This document shows, in pieces, positions 27,052-36,941 of a stretch of DNA of 64,000 bases. The first letter of the stretch is position 1. Each line of letters starts with the position of its first letter. The position numbers were made by a program, and so were the translations under genes. Below the pieces are notes generated by a model. The model worked only from the letters and a program-made list of their open reading frames with translations. It searched no databases and was not told the DNA's origin. This stretch comes from Carnobacterium divergens (GTDB taxonomy: Bacteria; Bacillota; Bacilli; Lactobacillales; Carnobacteriaceae), in NCBI RefSeq assembly GCF_900258435.1, contig NZ_LT992558.1:1827518-1891517 (forward strand), in the 5' to 3' direction.

Positions 27052-30000
27052 TTATCTGGCTTTCATTTCAATCAATAAATCACCAGTCTCAATCAAATCA
27101 CCATTTTGAACGTAAATTTGATCAATCACGCCCTCAAAGTTTGCTTGAATCGTTGTCTCCATTTTCATCGCTTCAGTAATTAAAATAGGTTCTCCACTCT
27201 TAACTCGATCCCCTTTTTTAACTAATACATCTAAAACAGAACCAGGCATTGTTGCTCCCACATGTTCCTTGTTAGTTGGCTCCGCTTTTTTACGAAGAAT
27301 TGCCGTACCGGTTACACTCATATCTTTAACAACAACTTCTCGACCTTGACCATTTAATTCAAAGTAAATAATGCGCATCCCTTCAGAATCCGGTTCACCA
27401 ATTTGAATCAGTTTTACAATCAGTGTTTTTCCTTTTTCAATTCGAACTTCAACAGATTCTCCTGTCCGCATTCCATGGAAGAATGTTGGCGTATCTAATA
27501 ACGTCACATCTCCAAACTGATCGTGCATTTTGCAATAATCTAAGAAAACTTGAGGATACATAATATAACTTAGAACATCTTCTTGAGTAGGTTCACTGCT
27601 TATTTTTTCAGCTAATTCTTTTTTCACAGCTTCAAAATCAACTGGCGCTGCCAAGGCACCTGGACGTACAGTGATTGGTGTCCGATCTTTAACAATTATT
27701 TTTTGCAGCTCTTTTGGAAATCCTCCTGTTGGTTGACCTAAGTCTCCCATAAAGAAGCCAATTACAGAATCAGGGAAATCAATTGTTGAACCTTTTTCAT
27801 AGACATCTGCTTCACTTAGCTCATTTTGAACCATAAACAAGGCCATATCTCCAACAACTTTTGAAGAAGGTGTTACTTTAACAATATCCCCAAACATTAA
27901 GTTAACGGTAGCATACATGGCTTTAACTTCTTCCCAACGCTCGCCTAATCCTACTGCTTTAGCTTGCTGTTGAAGGTTTGAATACTGACCGCCTGGCATT
28001 TCATGCTGGTAAACTTCTGTTTGCGGCGCGCTGATTCCATTTTCAAAATCACTATAATAAGTACGCACGTCTTCCCAATAATGATTTAATTGTTGCACAT
28101 TTTCAATAGCAATGTCTGGTGTTCGATCGCCATTTACTAAAGCATAATACAAACTACTCATACTAGGTTGACTAGTCGCACCACTCACAGCACTCATCGC
28201 AACGTCAACAATATCTACGCCTGCTTTAACTGCTGAAGCGTAGGTGAAAATACCGTTACCACTAGTATCATGAGTATGCAAGTGAATCGGTAAATCAATG
28301 GCTGCTTTCAGCTCACTGATCAATCGATAGGCAGCTTGCGGCATCAATAACCCTGCCATATCTTTCAACGCAATAATATGCGCTCCTTGTCGTTCTAATT
28401 CTTGTGCCATATCAATGTAATATTGCACGGTATATTTATCTCTGGTTGGGTCATTGATGTCCCCCGTATAACAAATAGCCGCTTCTGCAATTTTACCCGT
28501 GTCACGCACAACTTGAATGCTTTTTTCCATTTGTGGAATCCAGTTTAAGCTATCGAAAATACGGAATACATCCACACCATTTTGAGCCGCTTGTTGGATA
28601 AAGGCTTCAATGACATTATCTGGATAATTTTGATAACCCACTGCATTTGAACCTCTAAATAACATTTGGAATAACGTATCTGGCATTCTACGACGTAATT
28701 TTCTTAATCGCTCCCAAGGATCTTCTGTTAAGAATCGGTACGCAACGTCAAATGTAGCCCCACCCCACATTTCTTCTGAGAATAATTGTGGAATTCCAGC
28801 TTGAGTTTCTTCTGCAATCGTTACAAAATCCTGCGTTCTCACTCTAGTTGCTAATAAACTTTGATGGGCATCTCTAAAGGTTGTATCTGTTAATAACACT
28901 TGATTTTGCTCTCTAACCCAATCAACGACAGCATCTGCCCCATCTTTATCTAGAATATTTTTAGCACTGACATAGGGTTCATTTGGTAAAATCAATTTTT
29001 GTGGTTTACGAGCTGCTGCTAAGAATTTCTTCTCATTTTTTTCAATTCCAGGAAACCCATTTACGGTAATATTGCTAATGTATTTCATCGTTTTATTTCC
29101 ACGGTCACGAATTTTTGAAAATTTAAATAGTTCAGGGGTTGTATCAATAAATGTTGTTTTGGCATTTCCAGATAAGAATATCGGGTGTGAAATAACATTT
29201 TGCATAAACGGAATATTTGTTTTAACTCCACGAATTCTAAATTCTTTTAGTGAACGTTCCATTTTTTGAACCGCTAACTCAAACGTCATTGCTTGCACAC
29301 ATACTTTGACTAGTAATGAGTCAAAAAATGGCGAAACTACACTCCCTTGGAACCCGTTTCCTGCATCTAAACGAATGCCAAAACCACCTGGTGAGCGATA
29401 CGTGTCAATTTTTCCAGTATCTGGTAAGAAATGATTCATCGGATCTTCCGTTGTAACACGGCATTGAATTGCTGCGCCGATGATTTTAATATCTTTTTGT
29501 TGAGGCAACTGCATTTCTGTGAACAGATTTTTGCCCATCGCAATTTGCAACTGAGATTGAACGATATCAATTCCAGTAATCATTTCAGTAATGGTATGTT
29601 CTACTTGAACACGTGGATTCACTTCAATAAAATAGAATTTTTCGCCTTCCAACAAAAATTCAACGGTTCCCGCATTGACATAGTGAACATGTTCCATTAA
29701 TTGTACGGCAGCTTGACACATTGCCTCTCTCAAATTATCTGGAATGGATACACAAGGAGCTACTTCTACTACTTTTTGATGACGTCTTTGAACCGAACAA
29801 TCACGTTCATATAAATGAATGACGTTTCCATGTTGATCCCCTAGAATTTGAACTTCAATATGTTTTGGATTGGAAATGTAACGTTCTACATAAACTTCGT
29901 CACTTCCAAAAGCCGCTTTAGCTTCACTTTTTGCGCGATCATAACTATCTTTTACTTCTCTTTGAGAATGAGCCACACGCATTCCTCGACCTCCACCACC

Positions 30001-30483
30001 TAAAGCAGCTTTAATCATAATAGGATAGCCATGTTCGTTAGCGAATTCTTCTACTTCTGCAAGACTTGAAACAGGTCCATCTGTTCCTGGAATGGATTGA
30101 ATATTGGCAGCAATAGCTGCTTCTTTTGCTTTTATTTTATCACCAAAAATGTCTAAATGATGTAAGTCAGGTCCAACAAAGGTAATGCCTTCTTCTTTAC
30201 AGCGTTTTGCAAATGAAAGATTTTCTGATAAAAATCCATATCCCGGATGAATGGCGTCTGCTCCAGCATATTTAGCAATGCGGATCATATCTTCAATATC
30301 TAAGTATGCTTCAATAGGTTTTTTCCCTTTTCCTACTAAATATGCCTCATCTGCTTTAAAACGGTGAACAGAACTTGCATCTTCTTGTGCATAAACTGCT
30401 ACTGTATCTAAATGTAACTCCGTACAGGCTCTAAAAATTCGAATCGCGATTTCTCCACGGTTAGCCACCAATACTTTTTTCAT
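27052..30483 (-). CDS. pyc: pyruvate carboxylase
   Basis: The 1143-residue single-chain enzyme carboxylates pyruvate to oxaloacetate using ATP, bicarbonate and biotin. The order is a biotin carboxylase domain (1 to about 450, with GGGGRGMR ATP loop), a carboxyltransferase TIM barrel (about 530-800, TFRDAHQSL), an allosteric linker (about 870-1060) and a C-terminal biotin carrier domain with the AMKME lysine near 1108. BirA is the likely modifying ligase. It feeds oxaloacetate to citrate synthase encoded nearby. The Shine-Dalgarno AAGGAGTG supports the start. Confidence 0.97.
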   Translation of the reverse strand: MKKVLVANRGEIAIRIFRACTELHLDTVAVYAQEDASSVHRFKADEAYLVGKGKKPIEAYLDIEDMIRIAKYAGADAIHPGYGFLSENLSFAKRCKEEGITFVGPDLHHLDIFGDKIKAKEAAIAANIQSIPGTDGPVSSLAEVEEFANEHGYPIMIKAALGGGGRGMRVAHSQREVKDSYDRAKSEAKAAFGSDEVYVERYISNPKHIEVQILGDQHGNVIHLYERDCSVQRRHQKVVEVAPCVSIPDNLREAMCQAAVQLMEHVHYVNAGTVEFLLEGEKFYFIEVNPRVQVEHTITEMITGIDIVQSQLQIAMGKNLFTEMQLPQQKDIKIIGAAIQCRVTTEDPMNHFLPDTGKIDTYRSPGGFGIRLDAGNGFQGSVVSPFFDSLLVKVCVQAMTFELAVQKMERSLKEFRIRGVKTNIPFMQNVISHPIFLSGNAKTTFIDTTPELFKFSKIRDRGNKTMKYISNITVNGFPGIEKNEKKFLAAARKPQKLILPNEPYVSAKNILDKDGADAVVDWVREQNQVLLTDTTFRDAHQSLLATRVRTQDFVTIAEETQAGIPQLFSEEMWGGATFDVAYRFLTEDPWERLRKLRRRMPDTLFQMLFRGSNAVGYQNYPDNVIEAFIQQAAQNGVDVFRIFDSLNWIPQMEKSIQVVRDTGKIAEAAICYTGDINDPTRDKYTVQYYIDMAQELERQGAHIIALKDMAGLLMPQAAYRLISELKAAIDLPIHLHTHDTSGNGIFTYASAVKAGVDIVDVAMSAVSGATSQPSMSSLYYALVNGDRTPDIAIENVQQLNHYWEDVRTYYSDFENGISAPQTEVYQHEMPGGQYSNLQQQAKAVGLGERWEEVKAMYATVNLMFGDIVKVTPSSKVVGDMALFMVQNELSEADVYEKGSTIDFPDSVIGFFMGDLGQPTGGFPKELQKIIVKDRTPITVRPGALAAPVDFEAVKKELAEKISSEPTQEDVLSYIMYPQVFLDYCKMHDQFGDVTLLDTPTFFHGMRTGESVEVRIEKGKTLIVKLIQIGEPDSEGMRIIYFELNGQGREVVVKDMSVTGTAILRKKAEPTNKEHVGATMPGSVLDVLVKKGDRVKSGEPILITEAMKMETTIQANFEGVIDQIYVQNGDLIETGDLLIEMKAR

Positions 30484-30518
30484 GACCCCACTCCTTATCC
30501 ATTCATTATTATTTCCCT

Positions 30519-30552
30519 TAAAAAAAAGACTTCAAAAACAGAAGTCTTTTCT
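30519..30552 (-). terminator. ftsW terminator, or promoter-proximal hairpin of pyc
   Basis: AAAAGACTTC pairs with GAAGTCTTTT, followed by a run of T on the minus strand. It stops transcription from ftsW, but a TATAAT box at 30565-30570 lies just upstream, so it may also be the first hairpin of the pyc transcript. Confidence 0.8.
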
Positions 30553-30564
30553 AATCATATTTTC

Positions 30565-30570
30565 ATTATA
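30565..30570 (-). promoter_or_regulatory. probable pyc -10 box
   Basis: A perfect TATAAT on the minus strand sits upstream of pyc with no clear -35 hexamer at the right distance. The hairpin at 30524-30550 would begin within about 10 nt of the transcript start. Confidence 0.4.
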
Positions 30571-30620
30571 CACAATCCAGCAGGAACTTAATATCAAAAT
30601 TGTTTAAATTTACAATATTT

Positions 30621-31796
30621 CTATCTCGCTAATTTTTCTAAACGCATTTTTTCACGTTTCATTTTTTCAGTCGCGCTGACGTTCAACACTAAACCGATTG
30701 AAATCGTCAAAACAAGGGTACTAGAACCACCGTAACTAATAAATGGGAATGTAACCCCAGTGATTGGTAAAAGCCCTACAACGCCTCCTAAATTAATGAA
30801 TCCTTGCACTAATAACATTGTGGCAATTCCAATACAAAGCAATGAACCAAAAGCATCTTTTGCACGAATACCAATTAAATAAATTCTTAAAATTAAAAAG
30901 ACAAAGAGTGTCACTACAACAAAAATTCCCAAAAGACCAAACTCTTCACCTAAAATAGACATAATAAAATCCGTGTAAGGCTCTGGTAGATACCCTGTCT
31001 TTTGAACACTTTGACCAATTCCTACACCAAAAAGTCCGCCGCGACTTAACGCATAGTAAGAATTTACAAGTTGATTCCCTACAGTTTCAGACACTGAAAA
31101 TGGATCCCAAAAAGCTACAAAACGTTGGTATTGATATTTATCTAAAAAGGGAGTGTTCTCTCCAAGTTTTTGAACCATTTCTAAAACACCAAAAATAACA
31201 CCAATCCCCAGCAAACCGGATCCAATCCCTAAAGAAACGGACACCCCACTTGCAAAAATCATGACAACCCCGATAACTAATATAATTCCAGCGCCACCAA
31301 TATCAGGCTGCATGGCAATCAATAGTAAGAAAAATAAGAAAATCGTTAATGGCGGGGTTACTGTATTTCTAAAATCATGCACAATACTTCGTTGTTTTTT
31401 AGAAAAAATAAATGCAAAATACCAAATAATAACAATTTTACAAAATTCAGCTGGTTGTAAATTAAATCCAAAAATACTTAACCAACCTGCTGCTCCATTT
31501 AAAGCTTTTCCAAAGAAAAACAAGTACAATAAGGAAAGTGCAATTACTAATAGAGCAAACATAACTAAACGTTTATTTTTTAACATTTCATACTTAAAGG
31601 ACATCACCAAAAATGAAACGAAAAGCCCCATCAGCACAAATGCACTTTGTAATTTAAAAAAATGATCTGGCGTACTACTAATTGGTGGAATAGTTGCCAC
31701 AAAACTACTGGCACTGTATACCATTAAAATGCCAAGTACGGATAGGATTAAATATGGTATAAAAATATAATAATCAAGATATTTTAATTTTTTCAT
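30621..31796 (-). CDS. ftsW: septal peptidoglycan polymerase FtsW (SEDS family)
   Basis: The 391-residue SEDS protein has about ten transmembrane helices. It polymerises lipid II at the division septum with its partner class B PBP. Typical segments are LQPAEFCKIVIIW (about 115-127), QPDIGGAG, YALSRGGLFGVGIGQSVQK (about 245-263), PEPYTDFIMSILGEE and the terminal FPFISYGGSSTL. The pyc neighbourhood and the sequence indicate FtsW rather than RodA. The Shine-Dalgarno is poor, so the start is less sure than the frame. Confidence 0.92.
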   Translation of the reverse strand: MKKLKYLDYYIFIPYLILSVLGILMVYSASSFVATIPPISSTPDHFFKLQSAFVLMGLFVSFLVMSFKYEMLKNKRLVMFALLVIALSLLYLFFFGKALNGAAGWLSIFGFNLQPAEFCKIVIIWYFAFIFSKKQRSIVHDFRNTVTPPLTIFLFFLLLIAMQPDIGGAGIILVIGVVMIFASGVSVSLGIGSGLLGIGVIFGVLEMVQKLGENTPFLDKYQYQRFVAFWDPFSVSETVGNQLVNSYYALSRGGLFGVGIGQSVQKTGYLPEPYTDFIMSILGEEFGLLGIFVVVTLFVFLILRIYLIGIRAKDAFGSLLCIGIATMLLVQGFINLGGVVGLLPITGVTFPFISYGGSSTLVLTISIGLVLNVSATEKMKREKMRLEKLAR

Positions 31797-31839
31797 ATAG
31801 TTGGCTAAATCTCTAGTAGCCCATAACCTCCCTTATGAA

Positions 31840-32127
31840 CTAAACTTGCTCTCTTTTTTCGTCATACATTTCAGTGTAAACGTCATTTAGTGTTTTTTCT
31901 AAGTCGCTTAATATCCGATGGCCTTCATCCTCTGAAACAATGCCAATTTTACTAGCATAGGCGATTTCTCTGGAAAAACCATACATTTGTGTATCAACAA
32001 CTTCTTCAAATGCAGGACATTGCGCTAAACATAAATGCTTTTTTTGACTACTTATTAACGTATATATTCGTTCTGCGTCTTCCATCAATGCAGTTAATGC
32101 CATCTCTTTTTGGACAAATTCTGACAT
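31840..32127 (-). CDS. ylaN: YlaN family protein (DUF1507)
   Basis: The 95-residue helical protein matches YlaN along its full length (MALTALMEDAERIYTLI near the start, FSREIAYASKIGI in the middle). Work in B. subtilis and Staphylococcus aureus links YlaN to iron homeostasis through Fur. A single Cys pair region (CLAQC, about 33-37) is visible. Its place between typA and ftsW is conserved in Bacilli. The Shine-Dalgarno GGGAGGG is strong. Confidence 0.92.
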   Translation of the reverse strand: MSEFVQKEMALTALMEDAERIYTLISSQKKHLCLAQCPAFEEVVDTQMYGFSREIAYASKIGIVSEDEGHRILSDLEKTLNDVYTEMYDEKREQV

Positions 32128-32224
32128 GCCTTAATCCCTCCCATAAACTTACTCATTGTTTATTATAGCATAAATTAAGCAAACACAAAGACTAAAGATG
32201 ATTAAATTTAGCTTTTAAATAAAA

Positions 32225-32260
32225 AAAGTTAGCTAAGTAAAATTCCCTTAGCTAACTTTT
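32225..32260 (-). terminator. typA terminator
   Basis: AAAGTTAGCTAAG pairs perfectly with CTTAGCTAACTTT, followed by T residues on the minus strand, between typA and ylaN. Confidence 0.9.
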
Positions 32261-32268
32261 TAAAACTT

Positions 32269-34113
32269 TTATTCTGTAGCAGTTAAACGGCTTTTCTTAG
32301 CTGCTTTTTCACGTTCGTTTTTGTTTAGTACTTGTTTACGTAAACGAATGCTTTCTGGTGTAATTTCACAATACTCATCATCGCCTAAGAATTCTAATGA
32401 TTCTTCAAGAGATAATTTACGAGGACGTTTGATGACATTTGTTTGGTCTTTATTAGCAGAACGGACGTTAGTCATTTGTTTTGCTTTTGTAATATTAACC
32501 GTAATATCATTTTCACGTGAGTTTTCACCAACAATCATACCTTCATAAATTTCAGTACCTGGTTCAATAAAGATCGTTCCACGGTCTTCAACACCCATTG
32601 TTCCGTAAGTTGTTGTTTTACCTGTTTCAGTTGAAACAAGTGCACCATTACGACGTCCGCCAATTTTACCACTTAATACAGGTAGGTATTGGTCAAATGT
32701 GTGGTTCATGATTCCGTATCCGCGAGTCATTGATAAGAATTCTGTTGAATACCCAATCAATCCACGAGCTGGAGCTAGGAAAGTTAAACGAACTTGTCCG
32801 TTTCCGTTGTTTTGCATATCTTGCATTTCGCCTTTACGTTGGCTTAATGATTCGATAATTGAACCCATGTACTCTTCAGGTGTGTCGATTTGAACTAATT
32901 CAAATGGCTCACATAATTTTCCTTGGAATTCTTTAACGATTACAGATGGACGTGAAACTTGTAATTCATAGCCTTCACGACGCATGTTTTCAATTAAGAT
33001 TGATAAATGTAATTCGCCACGTCCAGAAACAACCCAAGCGTCAGGAGACGGAGTGCTTTCAACACGTAATGAAACATCTGTGTGTAATTGAGACATTAAA
33101 CGTTCTTCGATTTTACGAGAAGTAACCCATTTACCTTCGCGTCCTGCGAATGGTGAGTTATTTACAAGGAAAGTCATTTGTAAGGTTGGTTCATCAATGT
33201 GTAACACTGGTAGTGGTTCTTGATGGTCAACAGGTGTTACTGTTTCTCCAACGAAGATATCTTCCATACCTGAAACAGCAATTAAATCGCCCGCTTGTGC
33301 TTCTTGGATTTCTAAACGTTGCAAACCAAAGAAACCGAATAGTTTAGTGACACGGAAGTTCTTAACAGAACCATCTAATTTAGTTAAGGCAACATTATCG
33401 CCAACTTTAATGGTTCCACGGAACACACGTCCAATACCGATACGTCCAACGTAGTCATTATAATCTAATAATGATACTTGGAATTGTAAAGGCTCATCGC
33501 TATTGTCAATTGGAGCAGGAATTGTTTTAACGATTGTATCGAAAACATTATCCATTGTTGCTTCTTGATCATTTTTATCATCAGACATACTAGAAGTTCC
33601 GTTCATAGCTGAAGCATAAATTACTGGGAATTCTAATTGATCATCATCTGCGCCTAATTCGATAAATAATTCTAAAACTTCATCAACAACTTCAGCAGGG
33701 CGAGCTGCATCACGGTCAATTTTGTTTACAACTACGATTGGAATTAGTTTTTGTTCTAAAGCTTTTTTCAATACAAAACGTGTTTGAGGCATTGTTCCTT
33801 CATATGCATCTACAACAAGGACTACTCCATCAACCATTTTCATGATACGTTCTACTTCACCACCGAAATCGGCATGTCCTGGTGTATCCATGATGTTGAT
33901 GCGTGTACCTTTATAGTCAACAGCAGTGTTTTTAGCTAAGATAGTGATTCCACGTTCTTTTTCAATATCGTTAGAATCCATCGCTCTTTCTGCTAGTTCA
34001 TTATGAGAATCTAATGTACTTGATTGTTTTAATAATTCATCAACTAATGTTGTTTTACCATGGTCAACGTGGGCAATAATTGCGACGTTTCTGATATCAT
34101 TTCTTCTTTTCAT
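32269..34113 (-). CDS. typA: ribosome-associated translational GTPase TypA/BipA
   Basis: The 614-residue GTPase has an EF-Tu-like G domain (G1 [10 protein letters not shown]2 RGITI, G3 DTPGHADF, G4 NKID), a domain II beta barrel, EF-G-like domains III and V and the BipA-specific C-terminal domain. It acts in ribosome assembly and stress or cold adaptation. The Shine-Dalgarno GGAGGAA is clear. The 5' leader region carries two perfect inverted repeats. Confidence 0.96.
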   Translation of the reverse strand: MKRRNDIRNVAIIAHVDHGKTTLVDELLKQSSTLDSHNELAERAMDSNDIEKERGITILAKNTAVDYKGTRINIMDTPGHADFGGEVERIMKMVDGVVLVVDAYEGTMPQTRFVLKKALEQKLIPIVVVNKIDRDAARPAEVVDEVLELFIELGADDDQLEFPVIYASAMNGTSSMSDDKNDQEATMDNVFDTIVKTIPAPIDNSDEPLQFQVSLLDYNDYVGRIGIGRVFRGTIKVGDNVALTKLDGSVKNFRVTKLFGFFGLQRLEIQEAQAGDLIAVSGMEDIFVGETVTPVDHQEPLPVLHIDEPTLQMTFLVNNSPFAGREGKWVTSRKIEERLMSQLHTDVSLRVESTPSPDAWVVSGRGELHLSILIENMRREGYELQVSRPSVIVKEFQGKLCEPFELVQIDTPEEYMGSIIESLSQRKGEMQDMQNNGNGQVRLTFLAPARGLIGYSTEFLSMTRGYGIMNHTFDQYLPVLSGKIGGRRNGALVSTETGKTTTYGTMGVEDRGTIFIEPGTEIYEGMIVGENSRENDITVNITKAKQMTNVRSANKDQTNVIKRPRKLSLEESLEFLGDDEYCEITPESIRLRKQVLNKNEREKAAKKSRLTATE

Positions 34114-34495
34114 AAATATATTCCTCCGAGACTCTTTGAGAGTTATTTCAATGCTACTGATTCGCTATCCACTCTACGTGTAAAACAGTTCACTTATCAA
34201 GTTGAAATTCAACTTGCGGAACTTTTCTCATAAGTTTTTTGCAAAATCCGATTTGAAAACGCACTGAAAACTTATGACGACAACTATCAACTTATCTAGT
34301 CTAACACTATTTTGCCTCTTTGAAAAGAAAAAAATCTTGGTTTTTGCAGTTTTTTTTAAGAAAACGTTTCAAATTGAAGAATAGCGACACTCATTCTCTC
34401 TGAATGTTTTCTGTAATTGTTATTTTTCAATTAAAAACAGCGTCATTTTACATCGTTTTCTACTTTGTCGTTTCAATTTTTTAGTTATTCTATTT
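34114..34495. other. icd-typA intergenic region with typA leader repeats
   Basis: This 382-bp stretch has no gene. It contains the palindrome CAAGTTGAAATTCAACTTG (34198-34216), an 11-bp inverted repeat TCATAAGTTTT / AAAACTTATGA (34228-34238 and 34267-34277), and a cre-like AGAAAACGTTTCAA around 34360 (12 of 14). I found neither a convincing promoter nor a good terminator for icd. Confidence 0.5.
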
Positions 34496-35779
34496 TTATT
34501 GAACAGCCTTTTTTATTTCTTGAATCACTCCATTAGCAAATGCTGAACAACTCACTTCTTGGCTTCCTATCATTAAACGATGAAAATCAAAGGTCACTTG
34601 TTTTTTTTCAATCATCTTTTCAATCCCTATTTCAATTAATTTTGCTGCTTCCTGCCAACCTAGGTACTCAAAAAGCAACGCGCCTGATAATAAAACAGAT
34701 GACGGATTCATTTTATTTAGCCCTTTATATTCAGGCGCCGTTCCATGGGTGGCTTCAAAAATGCCGTGTCCCGTTTGCAAATTATAATTCCCTCCAGGAG
34801 CAATCCCAATCCCTCCAACTTGTGCTGCTAAAGCATCTGAAATATAATCTCCATTTAAATTAAGGGTTGCGATGACATCATACTCTTCAGGATTAATTAC
34901 TATTTCTTGTAAAAAGATATCCGCTATTCGATCTTTGATTATTAATTTTTTTTCATCAAGCGCCATTTGATATGCTTTAGTTGCTGCCTCAATTCCTTTT
35001 GATTTTTTTATTTCATCATAGCTACGCCACGTGAAGACTTGTTCTTGAAACTCCTCTTCAGCAAGATCATATCCCCATTTTTTAAATCCTCCCTCGGTAA
35101 ATTTCATAATATTTCCTTTATGAACGAATGTAACTGAGGTTCTTTGATGTGTTAAAGCATAGGTGATTGCCGCTCTGATCAGACGTTGTGAGCCTTCAAT
35201 CGAAACAGGTTTAATGCCAATGGCAGACGTTTCAGGAAACCGAATTTGAGTCACGTGAAATTGCTCTTTTAAAATCGAAATCAATTCTTTAACAGCTGGA
35301 CTTCCTGCTTCAAATTCAATGCCTGCATAAATATCTTCTGTATTTTCTCTAAATAGTATCATATTTGTTTTTTCAGGATGTTTTAGTGGCGAAGGAGCCC
35401 CTTTAAAATAACGAACTGGTCGATAGCAAACATACAAGTCTAATGTTTGTCGTAACGAGACATTAATGGACCGAATTCCTTCTCCTATCGGTGTCGTCAA
35501 AGGGCCTTTAATTGCAATTAAATGTTCTTTTAAAACCTCTATCGTTTCTGTTGGCAACCATTCCCCCGTTGCAAGAAAGGCTTTTTCACCTGCCAGCACT
35601 TCAAGCCATTGGACTTCACGTTGCCCATCATACGCTTGAAAAACAGCCTCGTTAAATACGTTTACCGCTACTCGCCAAATTTCAGCACCAATTCCATCTC
35701 CTTCTATAAAAGGAATAATTGGTTTATCTGGTACCACTAATAGCTGGTTTTCAAAACGAATTTTCATTCCTAACTCCAT
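34496..35779 (-). CDS. icd: isocitrate dehydrogenase, NADP-dependent type
   Basis: The 427-residue enzyme oxidatively decarboxylates isocitrate to 2-oxoglutarate. The substrate loop [10 protein letters not shown] (about 106-115) with the Ser of bacterial ICDs, the [10 protein letters not shown] segment and the [22 protein letters not shown]-terminal motifs match the dimeric bacterial family (CitC in Bacillus). The frame opens with TTG, but the ATG at 35779 follows AAGGAGGG at ideal spacing. It overlaps the citZ stop by one base (TGATG), so translational coupling is likely. Confidence 0.95.
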   Translation of the reverse strand: MELGMKIRFENQLLVVPDKPIIPFIEGDGIGAEIWRVAVNVFNEAVFQAYDGQREVQWLEVLAGEKAFLATGEWLPTETIEVLKEHLIAIKGPLTTPIGEGIRSINVSLRQTLDLYVCYRPVRYFKGAPSPLKHPEKTNMILFRENTEDIYAGIEFEAGSPAVKELISILKEQFHVTQIRFPETSAIGIKPVSIEGSQRLIRAAITYALTHQRTSVTFVHKGNIMKFTEGGFKKWGYDLAEEEFQEQVFTWRSYDEIKKSKGIEAATKAYQMALDEKKLIIKDRIADIFLQEIVINPEEYDVIATLNLNGDYISDALAAQVGGIGIAPGGNYNLQTGHGIFEATHGTAPEYKGLNKMNPSSVLLSGALLFEYLGWQEAAKLIEIGIEKMIEKKQVTFDFHRLMIGSQEVSCSAFANGVIQEIKKAVQ

Positions 35780-36918
35780 CAATATCCCTCCTTTATCGTT
35801 GATTCTTTCATTTCTTGATAGGTTTGATTTTGTAAACCGACATAACTAGACTGTGGCCGAATTAAGCAGTTCTCGTTTTTCTGCTCGTTGATATGCCCTA
35901 ACCAACCCGCTATTCGGCTCATTGAAAAAAGTAAAGTAAACAAATCATGATTGATTCCTAAAGAATGGTACACCGTTGCCGAATAAAAATCGACATTCGG
36001 AATCAAACCTTTTTTTTCTTTTAAATAATGCTCTACCTCACAAGATTTTAGATACCATTTTTCTTGCTTTGTTTTATCCGTCAATTCTTTTGCTAATTTC
36101 TTTAAATGTTTTTTACGCGGGTCTTCTGTCTTGTATATTCGATGACCGAACCCCATAATTTTTTCTTTACGATCAAGTTTTTCATCTAAATAGGTTGAAA
36201 CCGCACAATCTTGACGATCCATTTCCAGGAGCATTTCAAAAACCTGCTCATTAGCCCCACCGTGAATTGGGCCTTTTAAAGTTCCAATTGCTGCTGTGAT
36301 ACACGAATACACATCTGATAAGGTTGACGCACACACGCGACTAGCGAAAGTAGACGCATTTAACTCATGATCTGCATGAAGAATCAGCGCTTGATTCATA
36401 GCAGCTACCTCGACTGAATCCGCTTCTTCTCCTGTTAACATATATAAAAAATTCGCCGCAATAGAAAGGTCTTTACGTGGAGAAATTGGATCTAGCCCAA
36501 CCCGCAGTCTCGAAAAAGCCGCTACGATTGTTGGTATTTTTGCTTGCAACGATAAGCTTTGTTCATAGTAAGCACGTTTGTCAATCGCCTCAGCGTGTTC
36601 ATCAAAAACGCCCAATAATGAAATCGTACTTCTTAGCACACTCATGGGATGCAGCTTTTGGTGACACTGAATTTTTAAACAGGTAATAATCGTATCAGAT
36701 AGTGCCATCCGATCGCCTAATTCATAAATAAAGTCGTTGTATTCAGTTAAGTCAGGCATTTTTAAATGCCATAATAAATAAATAACTTCCTCAAATGAAA
36801 CCTTTTTTAAAATTAATTCATCAATATTGTAACCTGCGTATAACAATTGATTATTCACAATCGAACTGATTTTTGTTTCACTTACAACAACGCCTGCCAA
36901 CCCCTTATGAATTTCCAT
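35779..36918 (-). CDS. citZ: citrate synthase
   Basis: The 379-residue enzyme condenses acetyl-CoA and oxaloacetate. Active-site features are the His in [12 protein letters not shown] (about 180-191), [11 protein letters not shown] (about 217-227) and [13 protein letters not shown] (about 256-268), with the late catalytic Asp in [15 protein letters not shown]. Length fits the Gram-positive CitZ group. It lies second in acn-citZ-icd, 23 bp after acn. Confidence 0.95.
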   Translation of the reverse strand: MEIHKGLAGVVVSETKISSIVNNQLLYAGYNIDELILKKVSFEEVIYLLWHLKMPDLTEYNDFIYELGDRMALSDTIITCLKIQCHQKLHPMSVLRSTISLLGVFDEHAEAIDKRAYYEQSLSLQAKIPTIVAAFSRLRVGLDPISPRKDLSIAANFLYMLTGEEADSVEVAAMNQALILHADHELNASTFASRVCASTLSDVYSCITAAIGTLKGPIHGGANEQVFEMLLEMDRQDCAVSTYLDEKLDRKEKIMGFGHRIYKTEDPRKKHLKKLAKELTDKTKQEKWYLKSCEVEHYLKEKKGLIPNVDFYSATVYHSLGINHDLFTLLFSMSRIAGWLGHINEQKNENCLIRPQSSYVGLQNQTYQEMKESTIKEGY

Positions 36919-36941
36919 CTTCTGATTCCCCCTTCTTGACG

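Noticed and set aside
31797-31835. Three-codon mini-ORF after a strong GGGAGG before ftsW
   Set aside because: The spacing between GGGAGG and its ATG is only 2 nt, too short for efficient initiation; probably chance.
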